Below are positions 46,111 to 59,211 of a stretch of 64,000 bases of DNA, in pieces; positions within the stretch are counted from its first letter, which is position 1; the number at the start of each line of letters is the position of its first letter. The DNA is from Jacaranda mimosifolia (taxonomy: Eukaryota > Streptophyta > Magnoliopsida > Lamiales > Bignoniaceae), in the NCBI GenBank assembly GCA_018894105.1, contig CM032123.1, forward strand, positions 25,273,744 to 25,337,743, written 5' to 3'. A model generated the notes under the pieces. It ran no database searches, was not told the origin of the DNA, and saw only the letters and a list, made by a program, of their open reading frames with translations. A program made the position numbers and the translations under genes.

Positions 46111-47924
46111 CACTACAACAAATTACATATTTGGTAACGACTCATTTTGTTATGTTAACGCTTAAATTCGTTACCATATCATATTGGTAACAAAATTTTC
46201 GTTACTGAAGTTTCGTATTTTAAAGCCCATCGCTAAAAGTATTTGTAACGAACTTTTTGGTTTGTTAAAAATGATGACCTTATGGTGACAAAGTTTATCA
46301 TTACCAAAAGTTTGGTATTAGTAACAAAACAATGTTAGTTACAATAGATTTCTATAGCGTAACAAACTTTTTAGTTACCAAAACATTGCTGGTTTTGTCG
46401 CGTTTTATTTTTCATTACCAATGCGTATTGTAATAATATTATTTATTTAATTTAGTATCATTACAAATTATTTTTGTAACAAAATATTTCGTTATGACTA
46501 GTTAAATAATATTTTAGTTCGAATTTAAGCTTCTCGCTACTAATTGAATATATATAACTAACAATTTTGTTATAAAAGATATTAAGAGTTTTGTTACATT
46601 TTAGTATATGCAACTAAATGTTTCGTTACCTACGACTTATAAAATAAAAATATTTTGTTACAAATAAACAATGTGTTGGTTACAAATAATTAATTTCTTG
46701 ATTAAGAATGACTAATTATTTGTTGCTAATTAGTAAATAGTTCATTACAGATATGTCAAATTAGTTTGTTACGATTAAGAAAAGTGAAACAAATTTCGTT
46801 ATCAATAAATTATTTTTGTAACAATACTACTTTTGTTACAATAAGTGTTTATTTTTCCATGTTCAATAGCTCAATTTGGATATGAAACTGTTGAAGAAAT
46901 TCAAATTTGAAGTATACCAACATCCTGAATATAAATAATTCATAGTCATTCCTTTAATAGACAAAAGACTAAGCACATCCATCCATCCATACACAGACAC
47001 TGACCACATTCATCTATCCATAGACATAAATATAATTTCAAAACATCAATTACAAATTCAAACTACCAACCAAAGCCATGATAACCAAATGGGCATATCA
47101 ATCAAACAAAAGTGTTAAGTTTTCAAGAAGTATTATTGTTCAAGTAACAAAAGTGATCTCCAAAACATGTTCCTTAATTCTCATCAGCATTATCAGAAAG
47201 AGGGTTGCTCCCAACAATCTGTAAAATGATTCCATGACACACTATGAATATGAAGAACATTACAATTAGATATTGCATATGTTTAACCAGTCACTACACA
47301 TCTATTTTATCTTAGACTGGATAACTATGGTACATAGGAAAACAAAGGTTTAATATAACATCAAAAAAGCTTCACAGAATAATAGCACAATTCATGGGAG
47401 GAAGTTGCAATAAAATATTTGTATGATATCATCTCTTACCCAACATAAACTACACAAAATATTATAGAAGCTAATGCTGAATATAAAAATACATTTCATT
47501 TAATTTGTCAGCTATATTACCAAACGAGTTTAAACAATATGTAACATATCATTTTTTTTTCTAATAACATGACTTTAAATGGAAAAGCCCATAATAATCT
47601 CCAAACTAAAAGTTCTCCCAATTATTTATATAAATGAAAAGATTGAACATGTGCATGTATAAGATTAAAACACACGTGTTGAAATAAAACATGTTAAAAT
47701 TCTGAAAATTATAATTCTTGTAACTTAATTCAACTCGGCTAATCATTCTACACATGACAACTAATAAATAATCAAATAAAACAACAATATAAGGCCTCAA
47801 TGTTCATAACTCTAAATTTGTTGTTCTTACTTTTGATTATCATATATCACAAAATTTCATACACACAAAATTCAAGTAAAATCATATTACATCATAAGGA
47901 TATACTTACCTTCAAGTGAGTTTG

Positions 47925-48640
47925 TCTTGCAATGCCACCAGGAGTTGCTTCAGCTCGGTCTAACCATCTTTAAGACTTGTTATTTCTGCACCTTGCTTTT
48001 GGCATCTCTTATCATAGCTCTTGTATCTCTCATCATAGCTTTCAATTTTTTCTTGCTAGTTTTGAATCATTCCTTGTTAAGTTTTGATGAGATCCATTAC
48101 ACCTTGTAAGTCATTTTCAACTTTGCTCAATTTCTCCTTCACTGTTTCAAGTTGTATAGCTTGAATTTTCATCTTCTTGCTGCCTTAAGATAACAACTCC
48201 ATGGCCCATGACTCTCTCATATCTCGTCCATGTGTCCAATGACTCCTTAGGAATGTCCATTTAGAAATTTCCTCGAGTCCTTCTTCTAGTGCTTCATCCC
48301 TCATCCTTTTCATTTCATTCTATCACGAGCATAAATATATACATAAGTACATAAATATAAGGGACATTTTATTATAGAACATGAACTCACATGCTTGTTT
48401 CATAGCTGTAGCATTCACATACTCCCTGATACCTTTCTTCATATGAGTGACTCCAAAATTGTCCACTGCGCTTTGATTTTCCTTTGCAATTGTAAGTAGA
48501 AGTTTTTAGTGTAGAACTTTTGATAATGACAAGAGAAAATATAAATAAAAGAAAGTTAAAATGATATATTACCATTTCCATTAATCATACAGTGAATGAT
48601 TCAAAATCAGATGTACGAGAGTATGGCAAATGTGCTATAT
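47925..48640 (-). pseudogene. TNP1-like (TnpA-type) CACTA protein remnant with coiled coil
   Basis: On the minus strand broken frames give GVTHMKKGIREYVNATAM, then EMKRMRDEALEEGLEEIS and SHWTHGRDMRESWAMELL, which fit the conserved part of plant Ptta/En/Spm TNP1-like proteins (PF03004-like). They are followed by a long heptad region (IQLETVKEKLSKVENDLQGV to KQLLVALQDKL) with three stops. Such proteins bind subterminal repeats. It follows TNP2 directly. Confidence 0.6.
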
Positions 48641-48689
48641 TTCCTGCATGTTTGACCTTTCTTGCATTTACATATAATTATGTGAAGAT

Positions 48690-49632
48690 GTATAAAATCA
48701 AATTCCTTCCAAGCAAGTGAATCAGCAGGATGGCTTATACTTTCTTCTATATCCAAACATTTCTTAGCAGCCATAGCATATCCGAAGTAGTTTTAGAACA
48801 CATATAAAGTCTTTGGAGCCTCGAAGTCAAAGGAAAGTACTACAATATCTTTTGGCGAATTTGTTTTCCTTTCCTTTCATGAAGTTTCCAATGAGGCTCT
48901 TTACAAATAAGACAACATGTTTCATTTTCATTGTCTTTCCAAAATAAAGCACAATCATATTTGCATGCATCTATTTTTGTGTACCCCAATCCTATTCCTA
49001 AAAAAATAGTTTTCTAGCAAGGCAAAGTGTTTTTGGAACCGTATTTCCTTCTAGTAACACCTCTTTGAGCAATTCAAGTATCATGTTTATTGCTTTATCA
49101 GTCATTCTATTCATTACTTTGATATGCAACAATTTCACAATAAAATTCAACAAAGAATGGTTCTTGCAACCAAGGTATAGTTCATGAGTAGCACCATGAA
49201 GTAGCCTTTCAAAATTTTGTTGGTTTGATTCAGAATAAGCTTCAAAAAATTCTGCATATTTGATTTCCCTTATCATTTTAGGTAGTTCATCATTCCATCA
49301 CCATCATATTCATCACATTCTTGAGACCACATATTATCATTTTCAAGAGGACCATTACTATGAGTACTTTGATTATAAGAAACAGGCTGATCCGATTCAT
49401 GTTCCCCATGATGTATCCAGTGTCGATAATATGCATAAAAACCCTTTATATGCATATCTCGTTTAATCTCAACAAGACTTTTTCTTTTAATATTTCGACA
49501 TGTATTTCATGGACATAGAATTTTATTGTCTAAGTCAATTGCATTTTCCCTTACAAACTCAATAAATGAGTCAACACTAGCAATGTAGCTCGGAGTGAAT
49601 CTATCTTTCTCATCTATCCAATTTTTATCCAT
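48690..49632 (-). pseudogene. TNP2 (CACTA transposase) N-terminal remnant
   Basis: The ATG at 49632 reads MDKNWIDEKDRFTPSYIAS, the transposase-associated domain, with MHIKGFYAYYRHWIHHGEHE near 49450-49390. After a frameshift, ELYLGCKNHSLLNFIVKLLH, IKVMNRMTDKAINMILELLK and EGNTVPKTLCLARKL follow. A new frame gives IGLGYTKIDACKYDCALFWK then CCLICKEPHWKL, the TNP2 cysteine pattern, and RLQRLYMCSKTTSDM and PADSLAWKEFDFIH. It stops there: the catalytic middle and C-terminal parts are missing. An early TGA replaces the second Cys of CPC. TNP2 would cut and join element ends. Confidence 0.85.
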
Positions 49633-52600
49633 ATTTGCAATAGATAAATAAATTTGGAATTATTTGAATCATATATCCAAACTAAATTTGTTTATTCCAT
49701 AAGTTTCATACCCTATTGGAGCATTAAGGAACTGGCATGGTATTTAAGCCTTAAGGAATTTGATAAATTTTAGCCATTTTTACTTTTATATTTCTATTGT
49801 GATTTGTTGAACCAACAAGTATTAAGAAAAAATTAAAGAAAGAAGTAATATTTAAATCATAGACCTAGCAATTCAAAAGAGGTAGATTTGGCAACATAAT
49901 ACTTTGACACTCAATAATGATAGGACATATGCTATCAACATGAAGGAGATTTCACAACAAGGAAGGTTTGAGATTTATGGATTCCTTCCCATCAATTTTT
50001 TGTTATTCCAAATTTAGGGTGTAGAGAAACTAATTCTCAATTGCTACTTAAGGTTTTAAGCAATACTTGGAGGATCATTTGTGTGGACTTCCATACAAAT
50101 CATTTCAGAATAGCTCGCCAATAGAACTGGCTTAGTTTATCAGTGGCATCAATAATCAATCAAAGAGACAGGCCAACGCATACCAGAGTAAGAATATTAG
50201 GGGAAAACATTGAAATAAAAATGTTTAAAGGTTGAAAACCTCCTCATTCAACAAAGTTGCATGCATTAGCCAATAGAAAATCATTTGCAATACTTTAAAA
50301 ACCACCTAAAGCAAGGAGGTATTACCTATGTTGAAAGTGTGTGCAGTTCTTGGTCACGAGCTGCTAATAAATGCACAAGATCAACCTACAAGATCCAAAT
50401 TGATTATTCTCTTATTTCAAAACTTTACATGAAAGCTCACAGGTTAAAGGACACAAAGCTAAGAATGCTGACATAAAGACATCAAATTTCCTCCTACATA
50501 ATAAATGTACATTCTGGGAATGATTAAAACGAAGTACATTTGAAGAAAAAGGTCCTATGGAACTTAAAATTTTAATATATTTAGGCCATATTCGTTTTAT
50601 ATGACATCTCTAAATATATTATTTTTATTTAAGTTAAGCAAATTTTCATTTCTAGTGATGAGAATCCATAATGTTACAAAAGTTTAATGCAAAATTGCAA
50701 AAAATTTAAGTAAAGAATCCAACTTAAAAGTTGTCATATAATAATCAACACTAACCTATCTCTTTTATATTTTATTGAAAAGACTGTCTTATCTCTTAAT
50801 TGCTATTTGACTTATTAGGAAACTCTTATTTTTTAATGTGTCATATAATTTGTATATTTTAAATCATTTTACTAAATGCTTGACATTATTAATAGAACTT
50901 TCATTATCTTTTCAATTAATTAATATTAGATCATCTTGCATGTTAACACTAAATAATTATTTTTATTTTTTTTCTTCACAACTTTTCTTATCAAGATTGA
51001 AGATTTCATTAGTGTGATACAGGTTAGAAAAGTGGGGAAACTAGGACCCACCATAGAATGATATTAGCCTAAAGCATTTTCCATTTTCCCTTTGAAAGAA
51101 TTGTACACACGTTAAGCAGAGATCTAAACACCAAAGAGGATTTATTATGAGTGACCGAAAAAATAGACAATTGCTAGTACCCCCTTGGAAATCTTATCTT
51201 TTTTCAATATCATTAAGTCATAATCAGAGCTAAACACACCAATTAGCCACTTGATTTGAGTGGTGAAGTCACTTTCAAATAGCCAAATTCCTAATAACCA
51301 TTCAAAAAGGATAGTAACATTGATTTGAACATACCTCACATTAGCAGAACTAAACTACAAAAAAACAAAATGATATGTGCAAAAATGAAGTTATAATTCC
51401 TGCAAAAGTTGGATTGAGTGTGTGGCAATGTGGCAAAGAAGATAGTAGTAGTGTAAAATTTTCACTATTGAATCAGCCTTACTATTTTGGGACAATCTTA
51501 TAGCACTAGTCATCCAGCTATATCCTATTATCATTTGTATGACCCAGAAAGCAAAAAAGCCATACTAATTTGATTGTTATTTTCTCCCACTCCAAATTAG
51601 GGATCCTAATTCTTGTTTACACCACAGTTACAAGAAAGTACTCGGCTCTGAAATTTATAATTGAATATTTTAATCAAGTACAGTTCCATCCAAACACTTC
51701 AAAAGACACCCATTTAAAACAAATTTCTACTACTCAAGTAAATTAATTGATATAACAATAATAATAAGTTTGATATACACTGAAAGTTTTAGCCTTAACC
51801 AAAATTTTATATATTTCAATAAAATAATTAGTTAGTGAAAACATAATCACTGCAAAGAAAGCTAGCAGAGTGAAAAGAAAATAGGAGTCCTCTGAAAATT
51901 ACTCTGCAGATATTTGATGCTTCCAGATCTTAACTAGAAAGACGACATGGCCCATCTGTACATTAGCACACACATTCTGACATATAAATGTAAACCCACA
52001 TAATAAACAACCTTTGTAAATATAAACAAAAATGAACTAATCAACTCTAAAACAATAAAACAAGTCTAGGGCTTTAATCCAAGAGAAGCTAAAAAAACCT
52101 AGTTAAGAAAGAAAACCTAGTTCAAAAAAATGAAACCATTAAACAAATAGGTTTTAGAATTGAACTAACCTGTAAGGAATTAAGGATCAAAAGAAGGGTT
52201 CAAAATGGTATTGAAGAACAATTACATATATGTGTTTGCCATCAGGGGGCGCCTTCACACCATAGCCAATCAAAAGTAAAAATTTAGTCCTAATTCTCTC
52301 TTTGATTTACTTCGTTAAGTGTTTGGTTGTGCAAAGTGCAAATGGGAAAACAAAATTGAAACAAGAGAAAGGGGCAGCAACAAAACATGGGTTGAATTTT
52401 CTAATGGAAAACCTATAAAAATATTCATGAGCTAATTAGGAGTGGAAAAGATTCGAAAACCAACCTTTTCTTTCCTTAATACCTCTGATGGCATCATTAG
52501 AAAAGTGGCACTACTTTTTTGAATTTTTGATAGAAATTGGTATTTATTAATAATTTTTTATATTATTTTTAAATTTTCACTAAAAATATAAAAAGAACAA

Positions 52601-53150
52601 AATTAACTGTTTGTAAACTATTTGTTCAATAAAATTGAATTAAAAATCAAATATATGTTTTGATGTGCCAAGAGATCATATCAAATAACAAAATTGATAT
52701 ATTAGTGATTTGTTTTCAATTTTTCATTCAATAAGTCAATCTAGTAAGCTTTTTTAAAAGATAAAAATAGTAGAAATATAAAAATTAACTAGTAAAGCGA
52801 TACTTATTATTTTTTAGTTAATCAGTTTTGATAGGTACTGAAATATAAAATAATAATCTATATAAACAAAATACAGAATTAAATATAAAAAGTATATATA
52901 ATTACCAAATTGAATACTAGTATATTTTATTTGGTTTTGCTACATACTTAATTTTTAGTTTCAATCTACTTCAATCGGTATATCAAACCGTGAACAATGT
53001 TATTTTACTTAATTCTAAAGAATTATTTATAATTATAAATAAATTAATATTTCCTATAAATTAACTAGATTATTAAGTACATCAAGATAATAGTTGAATT
53101 GAATAGTTAATTGCACCAACCTTTTTCAAATGGAGACAATTATAACTATT
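49633..53150. other. CACTA interior upstream of TNP2
   Basis: AT-rich, with no coding region I can support. It probably contained the 5' leader and introns of the transposase gene. No domain is seen on either strand. Confidence 0.4.
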
Positions 53151-53880
53151 AAGGTGTGACGTAGGAATTTGGAAGTTTTATATGAGGTCGAGTACGAAAG
53201 CACACTGCATTTCTCAAGCTAGTAATAGCACGTGAATCAAATTTACAATCAAATATAGCGTACATTGGGCTTGTTAGAACAACTTCTTCTAAAATCTTTC
53301 ATTGTTTAAGTCAAGTCGAACAAAAAGAGGAAAATCAAGTAAGTTAAGGGAATATATGAAGTAGTTAAAGTATACCTATAAAATTTGTAAATGGGAATTT
53401 ATAGTACAAGCAACAACCTGAAAGTAGAATGTCGAAATGACAATTGACCTAATGCAATTGATGCTGTCTTTGCATTATATTTACTGCGATTGCCTGGTGT
53501 AGACTCGATTTCACTTGATCAATGGTAATGGAGCGCCAACCTCGCTCTCACAAGGAACTAAATAGCTGAGCTCGATTGGGCCAAATTCTATAGGAGATCA
53601 TGCAGACGTGTTGACCTGATGGTTTGGGCCAGTCAATAAATGGACAAATATCCTAGAGTTCAAGCCTTTGATTTTTGATATGAGATATTGATCATACAGC
53701 GGTTGCTTAATAGAAGACTCTAGATTGCATGGCTTGAAAATGACCGGTTTGAATGCAAAATCAACCTTAGGATGGTCGATATTGAGAATGATCATGCGGA
53801 GATTGCACAGCGAAAAGGCTAGTGTGCCATGAGCCCATTGAAATCGGTGCAAACTCTCCCTTGTCAACTAATATACTTTT
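53151..53880. other. GC-richer insert of unknown origin inside the CACTA element
   Basis: The composition is more balanced than its surroundings. The minus strand has an 89-codon frame (53867-53598; MTRESLHRFQWAHGTLAFSL at its start) without a recognisable domain. Captured host sequence or an old element fragment are both possible. It is followed by AT-rich sequence and a (TA)n tract at about 53962-53990. Confidence 0.3.
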
Positions 53881-53959
53881 ATTTTTTAAATTAATTAATT
53901 ATGTTAACTCATCTTATAATCTAATATAAAAGAAATTAAGTTTGGTATAAATTATTTAT

Positions 53960-53990
<31 letters not shown>

Positions 53991-54820
53991 GAAGGAGTAG
54001 CTAAAATTTGGGGGGAATCAGAAAAATGAACGAAATTCATTTTGGAGGGAATCAAATTTTTGGAAGAAATTAAATTAAATTGTTATGTGGAACTGATAAC
54101 AAAAACAATTGTTAGCTTTTAATCTCTCCCAAATTTTGCAAGGAATACAAAGTTGGAGGGAAACTAAATTACATTGTCATCTAAAATTGGTAGCAAAAGA
54201 ATTGGTTACTATTTGTATTCAACCAACTTTGTGAATCAATACATTTTTGGTGGGAATGTAAACTTAATGTTTTAGAAAATTGGCAAGTAGAAAAATTGTT
54301 ATCACTGGTGAATCTCTATTCTTAAAAAGAGATTAATTGAAGCCCACAAAGAAGCCGAATTTATTAATTTACTGAAAAATTGGTCAAGTCCAATTAATAA
54401 AAAAGATCTTGGTGAAATCCAATTAATCAAATCTATAAATGAATATGAAAATTAATTCAGAAAAAAATGCCCAATTACTAACTCATTCAAAAATTGGTCT
54501 AGCCCATTAAGAAAAAAAGAAGTTGGTAAAGTCTAATTGACGAATTTTATAAATTAATGTGAAGCCCAGTTCATTTAAAGATATGTCAAACCCAAGTTTA
54601 AAAAACAAGTTGGTGAAGTTAAGTTAATTAATTCTTTAATTAAGAAGGCACAAATTCTTAAACAAAGCTCAATCACGAATTCATTATAATATTTGTAACC
54701 CAATTCTTAAATGAAGTCTAATTCATCAATTCAGTAAATAATTTGGTGAAATACAATTTTTAATTAACTAGAGAAACTAAATTAACTAGTCTTTAGTTAA
54801 TGGAAATCTCAATTCACCAA

Positions 54821-55070
54821 GGCTATGTTCTTTAGCATTTTCCCAAAATATTTTCCAACTCCCAAAACAAATACAAAAAATGTACACATTCTCCAATTAT
54901 TCTCTCAAAATACAAAAGAAATTTACCCAAAAAACCCCTCCCAAAACAATCTCAAAATATCTTACATCCTACAAACCATACCTACTCCCTCATTTTCTCA
55001 CTATACCTTTCACATCACTCATTCATTTATCTTTCTCTTACTTCACTTATTCATAAATATATATATATAG

Positions 55071-55103
<33 letters not shown>

Positions 55104-57227
55104 TACATATATAAAAATATTAAAATTTTACTAGTTATAAAATTCTAAAAGTCATGTTTACAAATTTAATTAAATTAATTGTCAAAAAATTAATTTAATT
55201 TAATTAAATATTATTTATATTATTACTAAATAATTTTGATATAGGGTGGCCCAAAAGGCCCAACGTTTCGGACAATGGCCCAAGGCCCATGACCCACGTC
55301 GACCATGTTCGACCAGATAGTGGCCCGAAGGGCCCATCGTCTCAGACAACGGCCTAGGGCCCATGGGACATGTCGACAATATTCGACCAGTCCCCCCTAC
55401 GCCCAGGCGGGCGCCTCAGAGCCCTCGAACAATATCGACCATATTCGACCCCAGTCAGGCTGACAGGAGGTCGAGCTCTGCACAGTACTCTGCCACCGCA
55501 TTAAATGCGTGGACTGGCACCACGCCACCGCATTAATGGAGCATGCCATCCCCTCACTGTCTGACACGGCAGGCGCCACCCCGTATACCGTCCCATCCTG
55601 TAGTATGAAAGGACATCTAACTGGCAAAATTCAAATGGGGGAATAGACTAATTGCCCCTTGGAAGAGGCTGAAGACCCCAAGGGTAAGCCAAGGGCTTAC
55701 CAGTCATTTCCTACAAGGGGAAGAATATAAAAACTCCTCTGTCTTGCCTCACAAGGTATGCGCAAAAAACACATTGAACCTATCTTACTTCATTGTTAGA
55801 TACCGAAAATATTGACTTGAGCGTCGGAGGGCCAAAGCCGAGGGCCACTCGGCTAGCCTAACGTTTGCCTTGATTGCAGGATTCTCAAATATCATCAACG
55901 GAAGATATCCACCTTTGGGGTTAACCCCTATAGAGATCGGAATTGAAGTACCTGTATTACGATTCGGACCCTCATCAAATTTATTTACTAAATAACGTAT
56001 GAAATTAATTAAATTACTTATTAATTAAATAATATTTTAGTTATATTTAATATTTAAACTTAAGATGTTTTAATTTGATATAATAAATAAATTAATCTTC
56101 TTCAAAAAATTAATCTTCATTTAATATTAATCTTCACATTTATTTAAAATTATAATAAAAATTTAATTATAGTGTGATACTTATTTAATAATCTATTTTG
56201 TTTAATAAATAAATATTAATATAATTAAAGTAATTGTCAAGAAAATTAATTAAATTTAAGTAAAAATTATTTGATTCTTACTAAATAATTTATTTACTAA
56301 ATAATATACAATCAAACAATGAGTTATAGTAATTAAATAACATATTAAACTAATCAATTATATTAATTTATTTAATTATTTAATTAACTGTTATTTATAT
56401 ATTAATTATGTTTCTTATTTCACGTATAATTAAATATTATATTTATTTATTTAATAAATAATTTAAGATGACTTAATTTCATATAATATAAAATTATTTA
56501 TTTATTTATTTAATTTGATGAATTGTTATTAAGTATTATATATATAAATTATTAAATAAATTATTTTATTTAAATCAATGACTAAGTTTATTTATACATA
56601 AATCATAAATAATAAATAGTTAAATAATTGTAGTTTATTTAATAAACAGTAATTAATTAGTTTATAATTAACGTACAATAATTAATTTTTTTATATAATC
56701 CGATATTAACAATTATGATGTAAGTCGATTTTTTATATTTAAGATATAATTATGATGTAAGTCGATTTTTTATATTTAAGATATAATTATGATTTCGTAA
56801 ATAATTAATATTTATTATTAAATATTTTCTTCCAAATAATACATCATTTACTAATGTTAAACTTATAAAAACATAAATTTTAAAATAAATCACCAATTAA
56901 ATTAATTACACATCATTTTATTACAACCATATATCAATCATTACCCACATATATATACACACACATATCCAACTATAAATATACATAAGCACAATAAAAA
57001 AATTACTTTTATCCTACAAACCAAACAAAAAATTAATTGATTTGACATTTACAGCAAAGTTTGTCTCCCTCCAAAACACAAAAGAACAAACAATTCATTC
57101 TCAATTCATTTTTCTTGTTTTCCCAAAACACAAAAGAACCCTTAACACGTTCTCCAAATTTTTTCCCAAAAACCCATTCTCCCAAAATATTTTCCAGAAA
57201 ATGCCCAAAATGCTAAAGAACAGAGCC
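54821..57227. mobile_element. Harbinger-like element, interrupted by a solo LTR
   Basis: The left end GGCTATGTTCTTTAGCATTT and the right end read inversely, GGCTCTGTTCTTTAGCATTT, are an excellent inverted repeat, and TTTTCC/AAATATTTT text continues inside. The flanking triplet is CAA on both sides (54818-54820 and 57228-57230). The interior is AT-rich and non-coding, with a duplicated stretch of period 37 bases at 56711-56786 and an (AC)n tract at 55070-55098. Removing the solo LTR leaves about 1.66 kb. Confidence 0.7.
55237..55977 (+). repeat. Solo LTR of a Tat-like element (741 bp)
   Basis: It begins TGATATAGGGTGGCCC, ends GGACCCTCATCA, and is flanked by target duplication AATTT (55232-55236 and 55978-55982). 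It shares with the Tat LTR the CCGCATTAAATGC blocks and, near its end, the GCGTCGGAGGGCCAAAGCC to TTGATTGCAGGA stretch. A TATA-like AATATAAAAAC is at about 55727. A single LTR with a duplication shows that the rest was lost by LTR-LTR recombination. Confidence 0.9.
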
Positions 57228-57913
57228 CAATTTACTCACCAAGCTATAATTTGTGAATTCCAACTCTTAAACAAAGCTTGATAACTAATTTTCTAAATTT
57301 TTTTGTGAAACTTAGTTCTTAAGAATAAATTAGAGAATCACAATTAACTAATTTTTTAAATTAAAGTCAAACCTAATTCTTAAAAAATCACACCAGTTCA
57401 TTATAAAATTAGTAAGCCCAATTAATAAAAAAAGAGTTGCTAAATCACAATTAATCAATTCTCTAATTTAATGTCAAACCCAATTCTTTACCAAATGTCA
57501 TTAATTTACTAAAAAATTGGAAAACTCATATTAATAAAAAGAAAAGTTGCTAAAGTCCAATTAATCAATTCTTCAAGTTAATGTCAAATTCAATTCATAT
57601 AGAAATCCCAATTCACTAATTTTCTAAAAGAATTATTGAAGCCCGATTAATAAAAAGGAAATTGGAAAAGCCCAATTAACCAAGTATTCAAATTAGTATG
57701 AAGCCCAATTTGCCAATTCACTAAAATATTAGTTGAGCCCAATTAATTGTTACAAATAAAATATATTGTAACAAAGTTTTTAGTTACCAAACTTAATTAA
57801 CGTCCCTCCAAAATCTATTCCTTCCCAATATCAATTGTACACATATGATAACAATATTTTTCATTACTAACTATAAATGAATATTGAATTAAATTTTTAC
57901 ATATACTTGTAGG

Positions 57914-58519
57914 TAGGGATGGGAATAGGCAAGGCTGCTCATTAGGGGCCTATGGCCTAACCTATTTAATAAAAAGGCTAGGTCAAGGCTTAAAATGTAG
58001 CCATATAGGCTGGACTTAGGCTCTTTTAAAAGATTGCAAAGCATAACAAGCCAGCCCGTTTATTATTCTTCACATAAAAAGTACAATAATAGTGATATAA
58101 TATTAAATGGCTAATTGTATTTGATTTCTTTAATTAATCCTTTATGGAATGTGTTATGTTATTTAGTATTGTTTTTTATTACAATGATACTATTTTATAA
58201 TTAGATTTGAACTTTCACAATTATATATTTATTATTTATCATTTTGATTATTTCTTATCAAGGTCTATTATAAGCTTAAACATACTTAAGATTTAGATTT
58301 ATGTAATGTTTAAACTTAATTGAAGCCTTAGTAGAAAATAGGCTTTTAGGTAGGCTTTCAGACCAAGCTAAGACTTTAAGAATTTATTAAAAAGGCTAGG
58401 TCTAACCTTAAAATAAAACCTATCATAAATAATAGGTTAGGCTCAGGCTCGTCATTTGCATAATAGATATGTCCTATTTAAGCTAAAGTCTAGCCTGGTC
58501 TGGCCTATTTCCATGCCTA
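57914..58519. mobile_element. hAT-like MITE (606 bp)
   Basis: The left end TAGGGATGGGAATAGGCAAG and the right end read inversely, TAGGCATGGAAATAGGCCAG, form an inverted repeat of 20 bases with a few mismatches. The flanking octamers CTTGTAGG and CTTGTGGA match at six of eight, as a decayed hAT 8-bp duplication would. Inside, AGGCTAGGTC- and TAGGCTT-type phrases repeat near both ends. No coding. Confidence 0.75.
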
Positions 58520-59211
58520 CTTGTGGATTGGGCTTTTGTTCAAGAAATGGACTTTACAAATAATGTAAAGAATTTGTTAATTAGGCTTAACCAATTTTTT
58601 GGTGAATTATTGTTGAATTGGGTTTTATTTTAAGGATTGAGCTTGAACAAATTTGAAGTGAATGATCCATTAGTTGGGACAATTTCCTTAAAACATTTGG
58701 CTTTATTACTTTTATGTGAGTTATTCATTGAATTAGGAGTTTTCATTTCTGAAATAGGTTTGACCAAATTTATAGTGAATTAAGTTGTGAATTAGGCTTC
58801 ATTTTAAGAGTTGGTCTTGAACAAATTTGAAATGAGCTAAATGGTGAATCGGGCTTTCTTTAAGAAATTAAGCTTATTTTTCTTTAATTGGGCTTCACAT
58901 TAGTTTAAATAATTGAATATTCTGATGTTACAAAAGATACCAAATTTTGTTACAAATATATCTTCCTATATGATGGGAAATGTTATATGTAACAAAATAA
59001 CATTTTTCGTAATGAATTATTATTTAGTTACGAACATAAAAAATTTATGGTAATAAATTTGAGTTAAAGATAACAAGACTTTTACTTAGTTACTCAAGAA
59101 AATTTTATTTGTAACAAAAAATCAATTTCGTTATAATAAATCTAACATTTGTAATGAATTTTACTTCTGTTACCAAAGTGTTTGTTACGTGAAGTGCAAT
59201 TTGTTGTAGTG

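Larger units (their letters stand above)
46111..59211 (-). mobile_element. Large CACTA transposon (13.1 kb) with transposase remnants
   Basis: The left end is CACTACAACAAATTACATAT. The right end read inversely is CACTACAACAAATTGCACTT. The flanking triplets are TAT and TGT, one transition apart. Both ends carry many copies of TTTGTTAC- and GGTAACGA-like motifs in both orientations over 600-750 bases, typical subterminal binding sites. The interior encodes TNP2 and TNP1-like remains on the minus strand. At least three later insertions lie in its right half, so the original element was about 10 kb. Confidence 0.85.

Noticed and set aside
54825..55070. An 81-codon plus-strand frame
   Set aside because: It lies in the inverted-repeat end of a Harbinger-like element, and similar text at 57042-57281 is the matching end.
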